Assembly (NCBI GenBank): GCA_028727785.1
Contig: JAQYNQ010000136.1
Location: 1 to 43,890, forward strand
DNA from: Eubacteriaceae bacterium
GTDB lineage: Bacteria; Bacillota; Clostridia; Peptostreptococcales; Anaerovoracaceae
Reading direction: 5' to 3'
Length of the DNA: 43,890 bases
This document shows, one piece after another, positions 15,780 to 24,452 of this stretch. Within the stretch, counting starts at the first letter, position 1, and every line of letters begins with the position of its first letter. Position numbers and translations under genes: made by a program. Below the pieces are notes generated by a model. It made no database searches. It saw only the letters and a program-made list of their open reading frames with translations, and was not told the DNA's origin.

Positions 15780-16601
15780 TTATACACTATCAGCTATTAT
15801 CTTGCCAAGTATTTCAGCCGAATTTTCTGCTTCATCAATATTGTTCCTGTTGTTTCCTATTTCGAGGAGAATGCATTTTCCCGAAAGTTCCTGATTGTAA
15901 ATGTAGTCACGCTCCATTACCCTTCCTGTAAATCCCGGATACCGGGCCTCCGCCGTCTGATTCAGAAGTCTTACGAAATTGGCATTTTTTTCATATGTAG
16001 GTGCTTCTGCCCCAATTACATAAGAATAGGTCGCGCATTTTTTTCCGTTAACCGTAACCGTGTCCCCAATGTAATTCCCGGCAATGGCATCCCTGTGAAG
16101 ATCGATTATACAGACAACAGAAGGATATTTCTCAATCAAAGCCGCTGCAGTCTCATGGCTTCTTTCATATGCGCTGTCGTATGAAGGATTATCATGAATA
16201 GTTTTGTCATGGACTACGCCGATACCCTGCTCCTCCAGGCTCTTTTTCAGTGCATCTCCAACCTGACGCACAGTGTTTTCCTCATCTATCCGGTGATAAT
16301 TTCCCTGCCAGCTGGGGAGATAACTCTCCGTGGAGTGAGTGTGATATATAAGAACCAGCGGTTTGCCCTTTAACCTCTCCGTCTTAGCAACTGCAGAAGA
16401 TGACTTTTCATTCTCTGCAGGTTTTGATGTCTTGGCATTATCCTCACTACTGTCAAAACCGGCAGCAGGCAGACCGCTTTTCAGGCATGCGACTGCCAGA
16501 TTTCTGCCATCCAGAAGCTCCGGAGATTCCAGACCGAGAAAAAGAAGCATAGCCGAAAGATATATAATTATAAAATATGAACCTTTTTTTCTTTTACCCA
16601 T
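15780..16601 (-). CDS. spoIIP: Stage II sporulation protein P, cell-wall amidase/endopeptidase
   Basis: This 273-residue protein has one N-terminal membrane segment (about residues 8-25), a low-complexity linker and a SpoIIP hydrolase domain. Visible active-site motifs are [11 protein letters not shown] (zinc His and Glu) and CIIDLHRDA, and the domain ends with [20 protein letters not shown]. In spore formers it works with SpoIID and SpoIIM in the septum to thin peptidoglycan during engulfment. It is shorter than the B. subtilis protein (about 400). It follows gpr by 1 bp. Confidence 0.9.
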   Translation of the reverse strand: MGKRKKGSYFIIIYLSAMLLFLGLESPELLDGRNLAVACLKSGLPAAGFDSSEDNAKTSKPAENEKSSSAVAKTERLKGKPLVLIYHTHSTESYLPSWQGNYHRIDEENTVRQVGDALKKSLEEQGIGVVHDKTIHDNPSYDSAYERSHETAAALIEKYPSVVCIIDLHRDAIAGNYIGDTVTVNGKKCATYSYVIGAEAPTYEKNANFVRLLNQTAEARYPGFTGRVMERDYIYNQELSGKCILLEIGNNRNNIDEAENSAEILGKIIADSV

Positions 16602-16602
16602 G

Positions 16603-17469
16603 CTATGAATATATGCCGGGATGAAGGCAAATATTTATAGCAGATGAAATAATATGAGAAAAAACACGGATAACATCGTCAATATTAGAGGGCGTTACGA
16701 CCATATCCACATCACATTGGGGATTTTTCAGGAGGCGGTCTGCGTCAATTACTGTTGGAACGCCAATTGCAATCACTTCCGTTCCAAGGGATCCTCTCGA
16801 CAGCTCCTTTCTGTAGTTGCCCATTCCGGCGCCCGGCGAAATACCTGTATTGCTGATTTGTATGGTAGTGCTTACTCTTTCAATTTCTCTGGCTGCAAGA
16901 GCGTCGATAATGATTACAGCATCGGGTTTGGTCAGTTTCACCATCTCCTCAACAATATCAGCTGTCTCAAGACCTGTGGTTCCCGTAACTCCGGGTGCCA
17001 GACCGCATACACTGGAATATTCATCATCTCCGTCACAATCATAAATCCGAAAAAGATGTCTGGTAATACACGTCTGATTTAAAGTTGCAGGTCCCAGACT
17101 GTCCGGAGTAACCTGAGCATTACCCAGACCGATTACCAGTGTTTTCAGATAATAGCTGTGCTTCACGAATTTAGACAGCTGGTCTGCCAGGGCATGTATG
17201 GCACGATTTTGTATATCTGATTTCACGTCCGAATTTCCGCCGGCAGGAAGCTGATCGAAGAGTTTCTCGATTTCAAGAGTAACATACTTTCCTTTTGCTT
17301 TGCCCAGCAGGATTTCTCCTTTTTCACTTATGATATCCACGCTTGTAACCTTAATATCTTCGTCGATTTCAAAGGTTTCGCTTATAATGCCATCCTTCTC
17401 TCCCGGCTTTATTCCTGATTCCTCAAGGTTCTGTTTCGCCTCCAGAGCCAGATCTGTTCTGAATCTCAT
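16603..17469 (-). CDS. gpr: Germination protease GPR
   Basis: This 288-residue aspartic-type spore protease degrades small acid-soluble spore proteins during germination. The N-terminus FRTDLALEAKQ and motifs TLVIGLGNAQVTPDSLGP, GLAPGVTGTTGLET and VIIIDALAAR are diagnostic; the short N-terminal segment before FRTDL is a typical pro-sequence. AGGAGG lies just before ATG 17469, so the frame extending to 17502 is not used. It is divergent from rpsT as in many Bacillota and is probably transcribed by a forespore sigma factor, though I could not assign the box. Confidence 0.92.
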   Translation of the reverse strand: MRFRTDLALEAKQNLEESGIKPGEKDGIISETFEIDEDIKVTSVDIISEKGEILLGKAKGKYVTLEIEKLFDQLPAGGNSDVKSDIQNRAIHALADQLSKFVKHSYYLKTLVIGLGNAQVTPDSLGPATLNQTCITRHLFRIYDCDGDDEYSSVCGLAPGVTGTTGLETADIVEEMVKLTKPDAVIIIDALAAREIERVSTTIQISNTGISPGAGMGNYRKELSRGSLGTEVIAIGVPTVIDADRLLKNPQCDVDMVVTPSNIDDVIRVFSHIISSAINICLHPGIYS

Positions 17470-17496
17470 ATTTTTCCTCCTGAATTCAAATATTCC

Positions 17497-17525
17497 TTGC
17501 AAATCAAAGCCTTTTCGTATATACT
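17497..17525 (+). promoter_or_regulatory. Promoter of rpsT
   Basis: TTGCAA (17497-17502), 17-bp spacer, TATACT (17520-17525). The leader holds a small hairpin TTTAGC...GCTAAA followed by AAATTTTT (about 17538-17563), a possible weak attenuator. Confidence 0.65.
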
Positions 17526-17587
17526 ATTATCTGCGAATTTAGCGTTATTAATGCTAAAAATTTTTAAGAAGTGGGGGAATAAAAAAC

Positions 17588-17860
17588 ATGGCAAACATTA
17601 AATCCGCAAAGAAAAGAATCAAGGTTATCGACAAGAAGACTGCAAGAAACAAGAGAGTTAAGGAACACGTAAAGAGTGCTCTTAAGGATCTTGATGCTGC
17701 AATCGCTTCCGGCGATTTCGACGCTGCTGCAGCTAAGTTAACTGTAGCTGAAAAGAAATTAATGCAGGCTGCTGCTAAGGGAACTCTTAACAAGAAGGCT
17801 GCTGCCAGAAAAGTTTCAAGAATAACTAAAAGATTCAACGCTGCAAAGGCAGCAAAATAA
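17588..17860 (+). CDS. rpsT: 30S ribosomal protein S20
   Basis: 90 residues, Lys/Ala-rich and helical, beginning ANIKSAKKRIKVIDKKTARN, the standard S20 N-terminus; it binds 16S rRNA in the small subunit. GTGGGGGA precedes ATG 17588. It is monocistronic with its own promoter and terminator. Confidence 0.97.
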   Translation: MANIKSAKKRIKVIDKKTARNKRVKEHVKSALKDLDAAIASGDFDAAAAKLTVAEKKLMQAAAKGTLNKKAAARKVSRITKRFNAAKAAK

Positions 17861-17910
17861 GTCTCACCCGTCCCCACCTGTGTATAAGTTAAATACACAT
17901 GCCTTGAGCA

Positions 17911-17945
17911 AAAAAACGATGGTAAGTGTCTCACCATCGTTTTTC
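17911..17945. terminator. Bidirectional terminator (rpsT / nadE)
   Basis: AAAAACGATGGT and ACCATCGTTTTT form a 12-bp stem around a 9-nt loop between convergent genes. Confidence 0.85.
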
Positions 17946-17955
17946 CTTTTTTTGA

Positions 17956-18720
17956 TTATTTATCATTTGCCTTAATCGGTCCATCATACATGAAGGCCGG
18001 CATAAGTTCAAGCTTAAACTTGTTCATCTTTCTCTTCCTGTCAATCTTGGCACGGATTTCCTCATCCTCACAGACTCCGGTACGAATGTACTTGTCAAGC
18101 TGTGCATACGTGAATCCCAGATTTTCTTCATCAGTAAGTCCTGATAATCCGTCGATAGGAGTCTTTTCAACCAGTTTTTCAGGTAATCCCAGTTCTCTTC
18201 CGATTGCCTTTACTTCCTGAACTGTCAGTCTGGAAAGAGGGCTGAAGTCTCCGGCACCGTCTCCGTATCTTGTAGCGTAACCTACCCAGTCTTCTGAAAG
18301 ATTACATGTGTTTGCAACACGTCCGTTCATTGACTGTGCAACAGCATAAGTAGCAGCCATTCTTAATCTTGCAGGAAGATTTGTAGTTGTCTGCCTGCTG
18401 ACTTCACACGGAAGCTTATCCCTGATTTCACCGATCATTCCGTCGAAGCCGGCTTTGATATTGATAATTGAATGGTCGATTCCCAAATGTGAAACCAGCA
18501 GCTTGGAAGCGTCAATATCTGCCTGTTCGCCATTTGGCAGCAGCACACCGTATACTCTGTCTCTTCCAAGAGCCTCTACACAAAGAGCTGCAACTACTGA
18601 ACTGTCCTTACCTCCGCTGATTGCAACAACAGCCTTGCAGTCCTTGCCGTTTTCTTCGAAAAAGCCACGAATCCAGGCAACAACATCATCTTTAGTTTTC
18701 TTTGGGTCGAACTCATACAT
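17956..18720 (-). CDS. nadE: NH3-dependent NAD+ synthetase
   Basis: This 254-residue protein has the PP-loop AISGGKDSS and the NadE signature NTCNLSEDWVGYATRYGDG with GDFSPLSRLT. There is no glutaminase domain, so it uses ammonia. It amidates deamido-NAD to NAD in the cytosol. GGAG lies 9 nt before ATG 18720; the ATG at 18729 directly touches the GGAG and is unlikely. It follows the amidohydrolase gene by about 20 bp, pointing to NAD salvage. Confidence 0.93.
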   Translation of the reverse strand: MYEFDPKKTKDDVVAWIRGFFEENGKDCKAVVAISGGKDSSVVAALCVEALGRDRVYGVLLPNGEQADIDASKLLVSHLGIDHSIINIKAGFDGMIGEIRDKLPCEVSRQTTTNLPARLRMAATYAVAQSMNGRVANTCNLSEDWVGYATRYGDGAGDFSPLSRLTVQEVKAIGRELGLPEKLVEKTPIDGLSGLTDEENLGFTYAQLDKYIRTGVCEDEEIRAKIDRKRKMNKFKLELMPAFMYDGPIKANDK

Positions 18721-18739
18721 AGTTTTCATCTCCGTTTCT

Positions 18740-19285
18740 TTAATTTATGTACATCTGGCATGCCTTCATTGCGTTAAGTGCATTTTCATGGCTCTCAGGA
18801 GTAACCCCTGCACAAAGACTGCCAAAAACAGTAATCTTCTTTTCAGGATAAGCGGCCTTAAGAATCATTGCATTGCTGATTACACAGATGTCTGTGCAAA
18901 CTCCGCAGAACTGGATTTCCTCAAGATCTGAAACGGCCTCTGCGCCCAGTTTTTCCTCCAGCCATGCAGGGAAGTCCACAGCCCCAAAAGTAGGCTTATC
19001 CAGAACGTTTGCTTCATCTGCATATTCTTTCAGACAGTCAATAATCTGCCACCCTTTCGTATCTTTAATGCAGTGAGGAACGGGGAGAAGTCTTCCCTCC
19101 TGTGTTTCCATATAGTCTTCACCATGTGTGTCACGTGTAAAGAAAACCGGGATTCCCTCTGCCTTATATTCTTTTACCCTGTCTTCAAGTGCTGCTGTAA
19201 TCCCTTGTGCTTCACTGTTTTCCAGTGCACCGGTTACAAAGTCGTTCTGCATATCTATTACTATCAAAACCTTTTTATTGTTCAT
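18740..19285 (-). CDS. pncA: Isochorismatase-family cysteine hydrolase, probable nicotinamidase
   Basis: 181 residues with the family catalytic triad: Asp in IVIDMQNDFV, Lys in VLDKPTFGA and Cys in FCGVCTDICVISNAM. PHCIKDTKGWQI is the usual substrate loop. The fold hydrolyses nicotinamide or related amides; neighbouring nadE favours nicotinamidase. AGGAGG before ATG 19285 fixes the start, excluding the frame from 19336. The preceding hairpin at 19312-19348 suggests transcription is partly insulated from the DUF1292 gene. Confidence 0.8.
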   Translation of the reverse strand: MNNKKVLIVIDMQNDFVTGALENSEAQGITAALEDRVKEYKAEGIPVFFTRDTHGEDYMETQEGRLLPVPHCIKDTKGWQIIDCLKEYADEANVLDKPTFGAVDFPAWLEEKLGAEAVSDLEEIQFCGVCTDICVISNAMILKAAYPEKKITVFGSLCAGVTPESHENALNAMKACQMYIN

Positions 19286-19311
19286 TTCCCAAGCCTCCTG
19301 ACAATTGAAAA

Positions 19312-19348
19312 TCCCGCGAGCTATAGAACTAACCACATCATCGCGGGA
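19312..19348 (-). terminator. Possible terminator after the DUF1292 gene
   Basis: On the minus strand TCCCGCGA and TCGCGGGA form an 8-bp GC-rich stem with a 21-nt loop followed by TTTTC. It lies between the DUF1292 stop and the pncA start. Confidence 0.55.
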
Positions 19349-19365
19349 CCTGAAGTCATTAATTA

Positions 19366-19647
19366 TTATTCTTCCTCTTCTTCCATGATTGAATCGAATT
19401 CAGCAACTGCTGCCTCAAATTCAGCTTCATCTTCGATATCTACGATTTCGAATTCTTCTTCATTGATTTCCTTATATCCGTAGATATATACGTCATCACT
19501 GTCATCTCTTGGAATTAAAGCAATGTATTCCTTTCCGTTGCAAGGGAAAATTCCCATAATTTCGCATTCCATCTCTACACCGTCATCAAATTCTAATGTG
19601 ATGATGATAGCATCTTCTTCTTCCTGGTATTTCTTATTTTCAGCCAT
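19366..19647 (-). CDS. DUF1292 (YrzB-like) acidic protein
   Basis: 93 residues, strongly acidic, with the DUF1292 core ITLEFDDGVEMECEIMGIF..KEYIALIP and YIYGYKE. The family is common in Bacillota and has no known function. GGAGG precedes ATG 19647 and a dedicated promoter overlaps the uvrC 3' end. Confidence 0.9.
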   Translation of the reverse strand: MAENKKYQEEEDAIIITLEFDDGVEMECEIMGIFPCNGKEYIALIPRDDSDDVYIYGYKEINEEEFEIVDIEDEAEFEAAVAEFDSIMEEEEE

Positions 19648-19698
19648 GATTCAAATCCTCCATAAAAATACTTTCTTCTGAAAGCTCATTGTTATCTT

Positions 19699-19727
19699 AA
19701 TATACCATTTTTTCAGAATATTATCAA
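19699..19727 (-). promoter_or_regulatory. Promoter of the DUF1292 gene
   Basis: On the minus strand TTGATA (19722-19727), 17-bp spacer, TATATT (19699-19704), overlapping the uvrC stop. Confidence 0.6.
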
Positions 19728-21559
19728 CTAAAATATTCCTTTATATTTTTTGCTATAGCTTCTGTGATTGTGGGAACTTCCATTAACTCTTCTACAGATG
19801 CTGTTTTAATTCTTTCTATAGTGTCAAAATGGTTGAGCAGGGCATTCCTTCTTGCAGGACCTACTCCGCTGATGTTATCCAGCACAGAAGTTATTGCATT
19901 TCTGCCGCGAAGACTTCGGTGATATTCAATGGCAAAACGGTGAACTTCTTCCTGAATAGTTCCGGCATACCTGAAAAGCATAGGCCTGTCCCTGAGAAGA
20001 ATCTCACGTCCGTCCTCAAATACTATGCTCCTTGTTCTGTGGCTGTCGTCCTTAGCCATTCCCACTACAGGAATATCAAGTCCAAGAGCGACCAAAACCT
20101 TTCGGGCTGCATTTACCTGACCCTGGCCTCCGTCCATAAAGATAACGTCGGGAAGCTTTACAAAGGAAGTATCCCCATCTCTTGCCCTCTTGAATCGTCT
20201 GAACAGCATTTCCTGCAGACTTCCGTAGTCGTTTGGCCCTTCAACGGTTTTTATCCGGAAACGCCTGTAATCCTTCTTACTTCGGCGCATTCCCTCAAAA
20301 ACAACCATGGCACCGACAGAGTCCACTCCATTTGTGTTTGAAATATCATAAGATTCAACTCGGTAAGCCTTCCTCTCCGGAGGTTCATATCCGGCGCTGC
20401 GAATAATTTCAGCCACCTCATCATGAATAGTCTCCTCCTTTTCCTGATGAAGACGTGCTTTCTGATCAACGGTTTTCACAATTTCCAGCCTGTCGTTCTG
20501 AGTCAGTGCCAGCAGTGCCCTTTTCTCACCTTTCTGAGGAACAAAGATTCTGACTTTCCTTCCTTCTCTGGCAAGATACTTTTCAATAAGTTCTCTTTCC
20601 GGCGGTTCCTCTTCAACTATTATTTCAGGAGGAACTGCTGCCCAGTTCATATAATACTGTTTGATGAACTCTCCAACCATTTCATTTCTTGCAACACTGT
20701 CGTCGGACTGAATCTGAAAAGTTTCTCTTCCGCTCAGTTTTCCTCCGCGTACAGTAAACAGAACAATAAAGGAGTTGTTTGCATCCTTAACCGGCAGAAC
20801 GATATCTATATCATTTTCCCTAGTCAGTGTAACACGCTGCTTTTCTGAAATAGCCCTTATAGAGTTAATATAGTCCCTGTACTTAGCCGCATCCTCGAAT
20901 TCAAGGTTTTCTGAGGCTTTCATCATTTCATCGGTCAGCTGCCTTATTAAAGGCTTGTCCTCTCCTCCAAGGAAAGACAGCACCTGTTCTATTGCCTTTC
21001 CGTACTCCTCCTTAGAAACATGACCTGTGCACACGCCCCTGCAGGTTTTGATATGGTAATTGAGACATGGTCTGTGGCTCTGGGGAAAGCTTGTGGCACT
21101 GCACTGTTTCAGAGAGTAAATCTGTGTTAGAAGGTCTACAATCTGATTGACTGCCCCTGCATCGCTGTACGGCCCGAAATACTTGTTTCCGTCTCTATGC
21201 ACCAGTCTGGTCTTAACCACTCTGGGATAATCTTCAGATGTTGTCACCATAATATATGGATATGTCTTGTCATCACGCAGAAGAACATTGTATTTGGGAG
21301 CATACTTTTTTATCAGATTACATTCCAGAATCAGGGCTTCCATTTCCGTACTGCAGGTTATGTATTCAAATTCTGCAATATGAGAAACCATTGCTTTCAC
21401 TTTTGGATTGTTTGCCGCTGTGCTCTGGAAATACTGGCGTACTCTGTTTCTTAGAGATATTGCCTTCCCCACATAGATTATCTGCCCAAGTTTGTCCTTA
21501 TGCATGTAAACTCCCGGGCAGTCCGGGAGTTTCTTTAAGTTTTCCTGTATATCAAACAT
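19724..21559 (-). CDS. uvrC: UvrABC excision nuclease subunit C
   Basis: 611 residues with the domains in standard order: GIY-YIG nuclease (PGVYMHKDKLGQIIYVGKA), a Cys-rich stretch (CLNYHIKTCRGVCTGHVS), the UVR helix (about 200-235), the RNase H-like nuclease (VESYDISNTNGVDSVGAMVVF; PDVIFMDGGQGQVN) and two C-terminal helix-hairpin-helices (LDNISGVGPARRNALL). It makes both incisions of nucleotide excision repair. The start follows the carboxypeptidase stop directly, so the two are co-transcribed. Confidence 0.96.
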   Translation of the reverse strand: MFDIQENLKKLPDCPGVYMHKDKLGQIIYVGKAISLRNRVRQYFQSTAANNPKVKAMVSHIAEFEYITCSTEMEALILECNLIKKYAPKYNVLLRDDKTYPYIMVTTSEDYPRVVKTRLVHRDGNKYFGPYSDAGAVNQIVDLLTQIYSLKQCSATSFPQSHRPCLNYHIKTCRGVCTGHVSKEEYGKAIEQVLSFLGGEDKPLIRQLTDEMMKASENLEFEDAAKYRDYINSIRAISEKQRVTLTRENDIDIVLPVKDANNSFIVLFTVRGGKLSGRETFQIQSDDSVARNEMVGEFIKQYYMNWAAVPPEIIVEEEPPERELIEKYLAREGRKVRIFVPQKGEKRALLALTQNDRLEIVKTVDQKARLHQEKEETIHDEVAEIIRSAGYEPPERKAYRVESYDISNTNGVDSVGAMVVFEGMRRSKKDYRRFRIKTVEGPNDYGSLQEMLFRRFKRARDGDTSFVKLPDVIFMDGGQGQVNAARKVLVALGLDIPVVGMAKDDSHRTRSIVFEDGREILLRDRPMLFRYAGTIQEEVHRFAIEYHRSLRGRNAITSVLDNISGVGPARRNALLNHFDTIERIKTASVEELMEVPTITEAIAKNIKEYFS

Positions 21560-22924
21560 TTAGAATCGCCACTCTCTTTCTTTGCGACTTTGTTCTTCCA
21601 GAAGCTGTTCAACAGCCATACGTTCAATTTTTTCTCTGCGGCGTCTTGCTCTGCGACGTCTTGCTTTCGCCTTTTCAACCTGTATCCAGATGTACAGTAC
21701 TATCAGTAGGGCAAAAACTCCACAAATGACCATAGTAGCCGCATTGGATATTCCAACGTATGAAGGGAACCATCCCTCTTCTACGTTCTCTTTTACAATA
21801 AGGTCTACTCTGTTTACAAGATCGTCTGCAGCATAGATTTCCAGAGCACCTACTACAGTTCCTTTTTTCACAGGAGCGGTCACATCATTTTTCAGTACAA
21901 CCTGAGTCTGAATCAGGGACTTGGATGCTTCCTTTGGAATGAAAGCATATCCTATGTCCTTTGTGTATGCCTCCAGTCTGGTCTTTGCACCATGCTTGAT
22001 CCTTACCTTTCCCTGTTCCACACCTTTATCAACGACCTTTACGCCTTCAACTTTCGATGAAATTGAATTCACAAGGTTAAGAATATCTTTTTCTCTGGTG
22101 GCAGTCTTTGCTCCCATTATCAAAGCGACCAGCTTGAGACCGTTCTTTTCATAGAAAACTGAAATGCCGCAGTTGTTTTCGTCCCATGTTCCGGTCTTTG
22201 CACACATGATGTTGTTCTTGTCATCTTCAATTACACTGATGTGTGTATTCATGGTTCTTGCTTTGCTCTTGTTTGTTTTACCCATTTTATAAACCTTAGA
22301 ACCGGATATTTTCGCCAGCACATCGTTTGAAAAGGCAAGTTTGGAAATGAGCATCATGTCATATGCAGTTGTATAGTGTTTCTTATCTCTCATTCCATGG
22401 GGATTTGCAAAATTTGTATCCTTACAGCCTATGTTCCTGGCTGTCTTATTCATGAGCTTTACAAACTTTTTCTCACTTCCTGATACTGCTACTGCAAGTG
22501 TGTAACATGCATCGTTTCCTGAATGGAGCATTGCACCATACAGCAGGTCTTTAACAGTAACCTTTTCACCTTCAATAAGGCCCATTGTCGATTCACCGAT
22601 TAGAGTAGCCTCTCTCGGTACCTCAACTTCTTTATCGAGAGGCAGATTCTGAATTGCAAGAAGGGCTGTCATCAGCTTGGTAATACTAAAAGGTTCAACC
22701 CGTTCATGGATGTTCTTCGTATATATAATCTCGCCTGTATTTTCGCAGTATACAATGGCATTGCGGGCATCTAGTTTAATGTCCTTCTCCTTCTGTGCAT
22801 TTTTACTTGTCTTTACCTCATTCGTATCAGAAGCTGATTCTGCAGATTCAGCAAACACTGATACTGTTGTCATCATTACGAGCAGCAGAGAAAGCACTAC
22901 TGCCAGACTTTTCTTCAGATTCAT
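21560..22924 (-). CDS. D-alanyl-D-alanine carboxypeptidase (low-molecular-mass PBP)
   Basis: 454 residues: a signal peptide (about 1-25), a penicillin-binding peptidase S11 domain with Ser80-x-x-Lys83 (SITK), Ser135-Gly-Asn (SGN) and Lys243-Thr-Gly (KTG), a PBP5-type C-terminal beta domain (about 300-390) and a membrane segment near 395-420. The tail is extremely basic (KARRRRARRRR) and presumably cytoplasmic. It trims the terminal D-Ala from peptidoglycan pentapeptides. It resembles the DacA/DacF group; which member it is cannot be fixed. Confidence 0.93.
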   Translation of the reverse strand: MNLKKSLAVVLSLLLVMMTTVSVFAESAESASDTNEVKTSKNAQKEKDIKLDARNAIVYCENTGEIIYTKNIHERVEPFSITKLMTALLAIQNLPLDKEVEVPREATLIGESTMGLIEGEKVTVKDLLYGAMLHSGNDACYTLAVAVSGSEKKFVKLMNKTARNIGCKDTNFANPHGMRDKKHYTTAYDMMLISKLAFSNDVLAKISGSKVYKMGKTNKSKARTMNTHISVIEDDKNNIMCAKTGTWDENNCGISVFYEKNGLKLVALIMGAKTATREKDILNLVNSISSKVEGVKVVDKGVEQGKVRIKHGAKTRLEAYTKDIGYAFIPKEASKSLIQTQVVLKNDVTAPVKKGTVVGALEIYAADDLVNRVDLIVKENVEEGWFPSYVGISNAATMVICGVFALLIVLYIWIQVEKAKARRRRARRRREKIERMAVEQLLEEQSRKEREWRF

Positions 22925-22956
22925 TTTCCTTAATACCTGCTTTTCTATTAATCTTC

Positions 22957-23001
22957 AAAAAGACGATTCCAAAGGCAAAACCTTTAAAATCGTCTCTTTT
23001 T
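22957..23001 (-). terminator. Terminator after the NlpC/P60 gene, or in the carboxypeptidase leader
   Basis: AAAAAGACGATT pairs with AATCGTCT, inner AAAGG with CCTTT, and the minus-strand transcript ends in GTCTTTTTG. It lies 32 nt before the carboxypeptidase start. Confidence 0.75.
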
Positions 23002-23017
23002 CTTCAGTTCCTATTAA

Positions 23018-23046
23018 ATTATAACAGTAAATTGACTTTAAGTCTA
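23018..23046 (-). promoter_or_regulatory. Possible promoter of the carboxypeptidase-uvrC operon
   Basis: On the minus strand TAGACT (23041-23046), 17-bp spacer, TATAAT (23018-23023), overlapping the NlpC/P60 stop. The -35 match is weak. Confidence 0.4.
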
Positions 23047-24216
23047 CTCTACGATTCTTCTGCAATCGTAAATCGGTCCGGTAAAGCTTACAGGTGTAAT
23101 AGCAATACCATGCTGCTCATTAACCGCATGTACAATTGTATCATTACCCATATAAATTGAGTAATGTCCAGGTGAGCAAAGAATATCACCCGGCTTTGCC
23201 TCAGAATAAGGCACTGATCTTCCGCAAGTTTCAAAACCTACACGTGGAAGGTAGATTCCAAAATGTGCAAATACTGACTGAACAAAACCAGAGCAGTCTG
23301 CTCCGTTTGTCAGACTTGTTCCCCCGTAAACATACGGATTGCCTACAAACTGACAGGCATAGTCAACAATCGCACTTCCGCTTCCGGAATATGTTCTGCC
23401 ACTTGAGGCCGGACTGTATGAATAGCTGCCTGATGTTGAAGTGCTCTTGGCAACAGGCTTCTTCTTTGTTCCCTTAAGAACAATCTTGTTTACTTTTTTC
23501 TTTAGAACTTTTGAAGCTAAAACCTTTGTCTTAACAGTAACACCATTTTTAGTTACTATTCTTTCGGTTACTCTCTTCTTGCCGTTCTTTCCTGCTCTCT
23601 TTACCTTGGTTTCCCCCACATACAGAGAGCCGGTCTTTTTGACAATTGTCTTATACTCAATTGTCTTCACAGATTTTACAACCTGAGTAGTTGTAACATC
23701 TACAAGAGGATTCATTTTGAAGAAATTCAGCGTATCCCCAATCATAAGCATTTCCTGATCCTTTACCTGAGGATTCATCTCAGCCAGTTCTTCAAATGTT
23801 ACACCGTGTTTTTCTGCAACAGTCCAGAATGTATCCCCTTTCTTTACTGTGTATACCTCTTTTTCCCTTGTACCGGTTACAATATACTCTACTGTATCCT
23901 TTACTTCACCAAGTTTAATCTCATCGTCCTTATCGTATGTCTTCTGTACAACTGTTAGTTCAGGTGAACACTGGACATCCTCTAACTTTGCACCCTTTTC
24001 AACGTAGTAATTTGTTACGTCTTTAATTACCTGCTTTGCATCGTTTTCAGAAACAAATACTGCGACAGTCTTTTCACCGATCATCAAATCCCAATAATCT
24101 ACCGTGGCATATGCTTTATAAGCTTTACTCAGCAGCGGAATCATAATTACAACTGCTAAAGCAACCAGTCCACAAAGCACATATCGGCTTGCCTTATGCT
24201 GTCTTAGAATATTCAT
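23044..24216 (-). CDS. LysM-G5-NlpC/P60 cell-wall hydrolase
   Basis: 390 residues with a membrane anchor or signal (about 12-32), a helical region, a LysM domain (YTVKKGDTFWTVAEKHGVTFEELAEMN, about 135-180), a G5 domain (about 190-265), a Ser/Thr-rich linker and a C-terminal NlpC/P60 peptidase. The catalytic Cys is in GADCSGFVQSVF and the His in PGHYSIYMG; a third polar residue follows near IVHAVN. It should cut peptide cross-links of peptidoglycan outside the cell. AAGGA precedes ATG 24216. No c-di-AMP (ydaO) riboswitch, common upstream of such genes, was recognised. Confidence 0.92.
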   Translation of the reverse strand: MNILRQHKASRYVLCGLVALAVVIMIPLLSKAYKAYATVDYWDLMIGEKTVAVFVSENDAKQVIKDVTNYYVEKGAKLEDVQCSPELTVVQKTYDKDDEIKLGEVKDTVEYIVTGTREKEVYTVKKGDTFWTVAEKHGVTFEELAEMNPQVKDQEMLMIGDTLNFFKMNPLVDVTTTQVVKSVKTIEYKTIVKKTGSLYVGETKVKRAGKNGKKRVTERIVTKNGVTVKTKVLASKVLKKKVNKIVLKGTKKKPVAKSTSTSGSYSYSPASSGRTYSGSGSAIVDYACQFVGNPYVYGGTSLTNGADCSGFVQSVFAHFGIYLPRVGFETCGRSVPYSEAKPGDILCSPGHYSIYMGNDTIVHAVNEQHGIAITPVSFTGPIYDCRRIVE

Positions 24217-24260
24217 ATTTATCCTTTCTTTCACAACCCAATAACGTTTGGACACATAAT

Positions 24261-24289
24261 AGGCTACCCTATATGCATAGAAGTGTCAA
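24261..24289 (-). promoter_or_regulatory. Possible promoter of the NlpC/P60 gene
   Basis: On the minus strand TTGACA (24284-24289), 17-bp spacer, TAGCCT (24261-24266); consensus -35 with a weak -10. Confidence 0.45.
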
Positions 24290-24351
24290 CCTTTATGAGA
24301 AAATTTCACAAACTCTTCACATATTTATCGGCTTTAACCCCTTAAAAATAC

Positions 24352-24392
24352 AGCCTTGTACTTATAAAAAAACAATCGTAAAATACAAGGCT
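24352..24392 (-). terminator. Terminator after the lipid kinase gene
   Basis: AGCCTTGTA pairs with TACAAGGCT around a 23-nt AT-rich loop; on the minus strand it is followed by GTATTTTT. Confidence 0.7.
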
Positions 24393-24452
24393 CTATGCAT
24401 AATAATTTAAAGTTATTTAATTTTTATACCTTCAAAAAACCAGATTCTGTCG

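Noticed and set aside
24217..24452. c-di-AMP (ydaO) riboswitch before the NlpC/P60 gene
   Set aside because: The region is too short and AT-rich, and holds a simple promoter and the lipid-kinase terminator.
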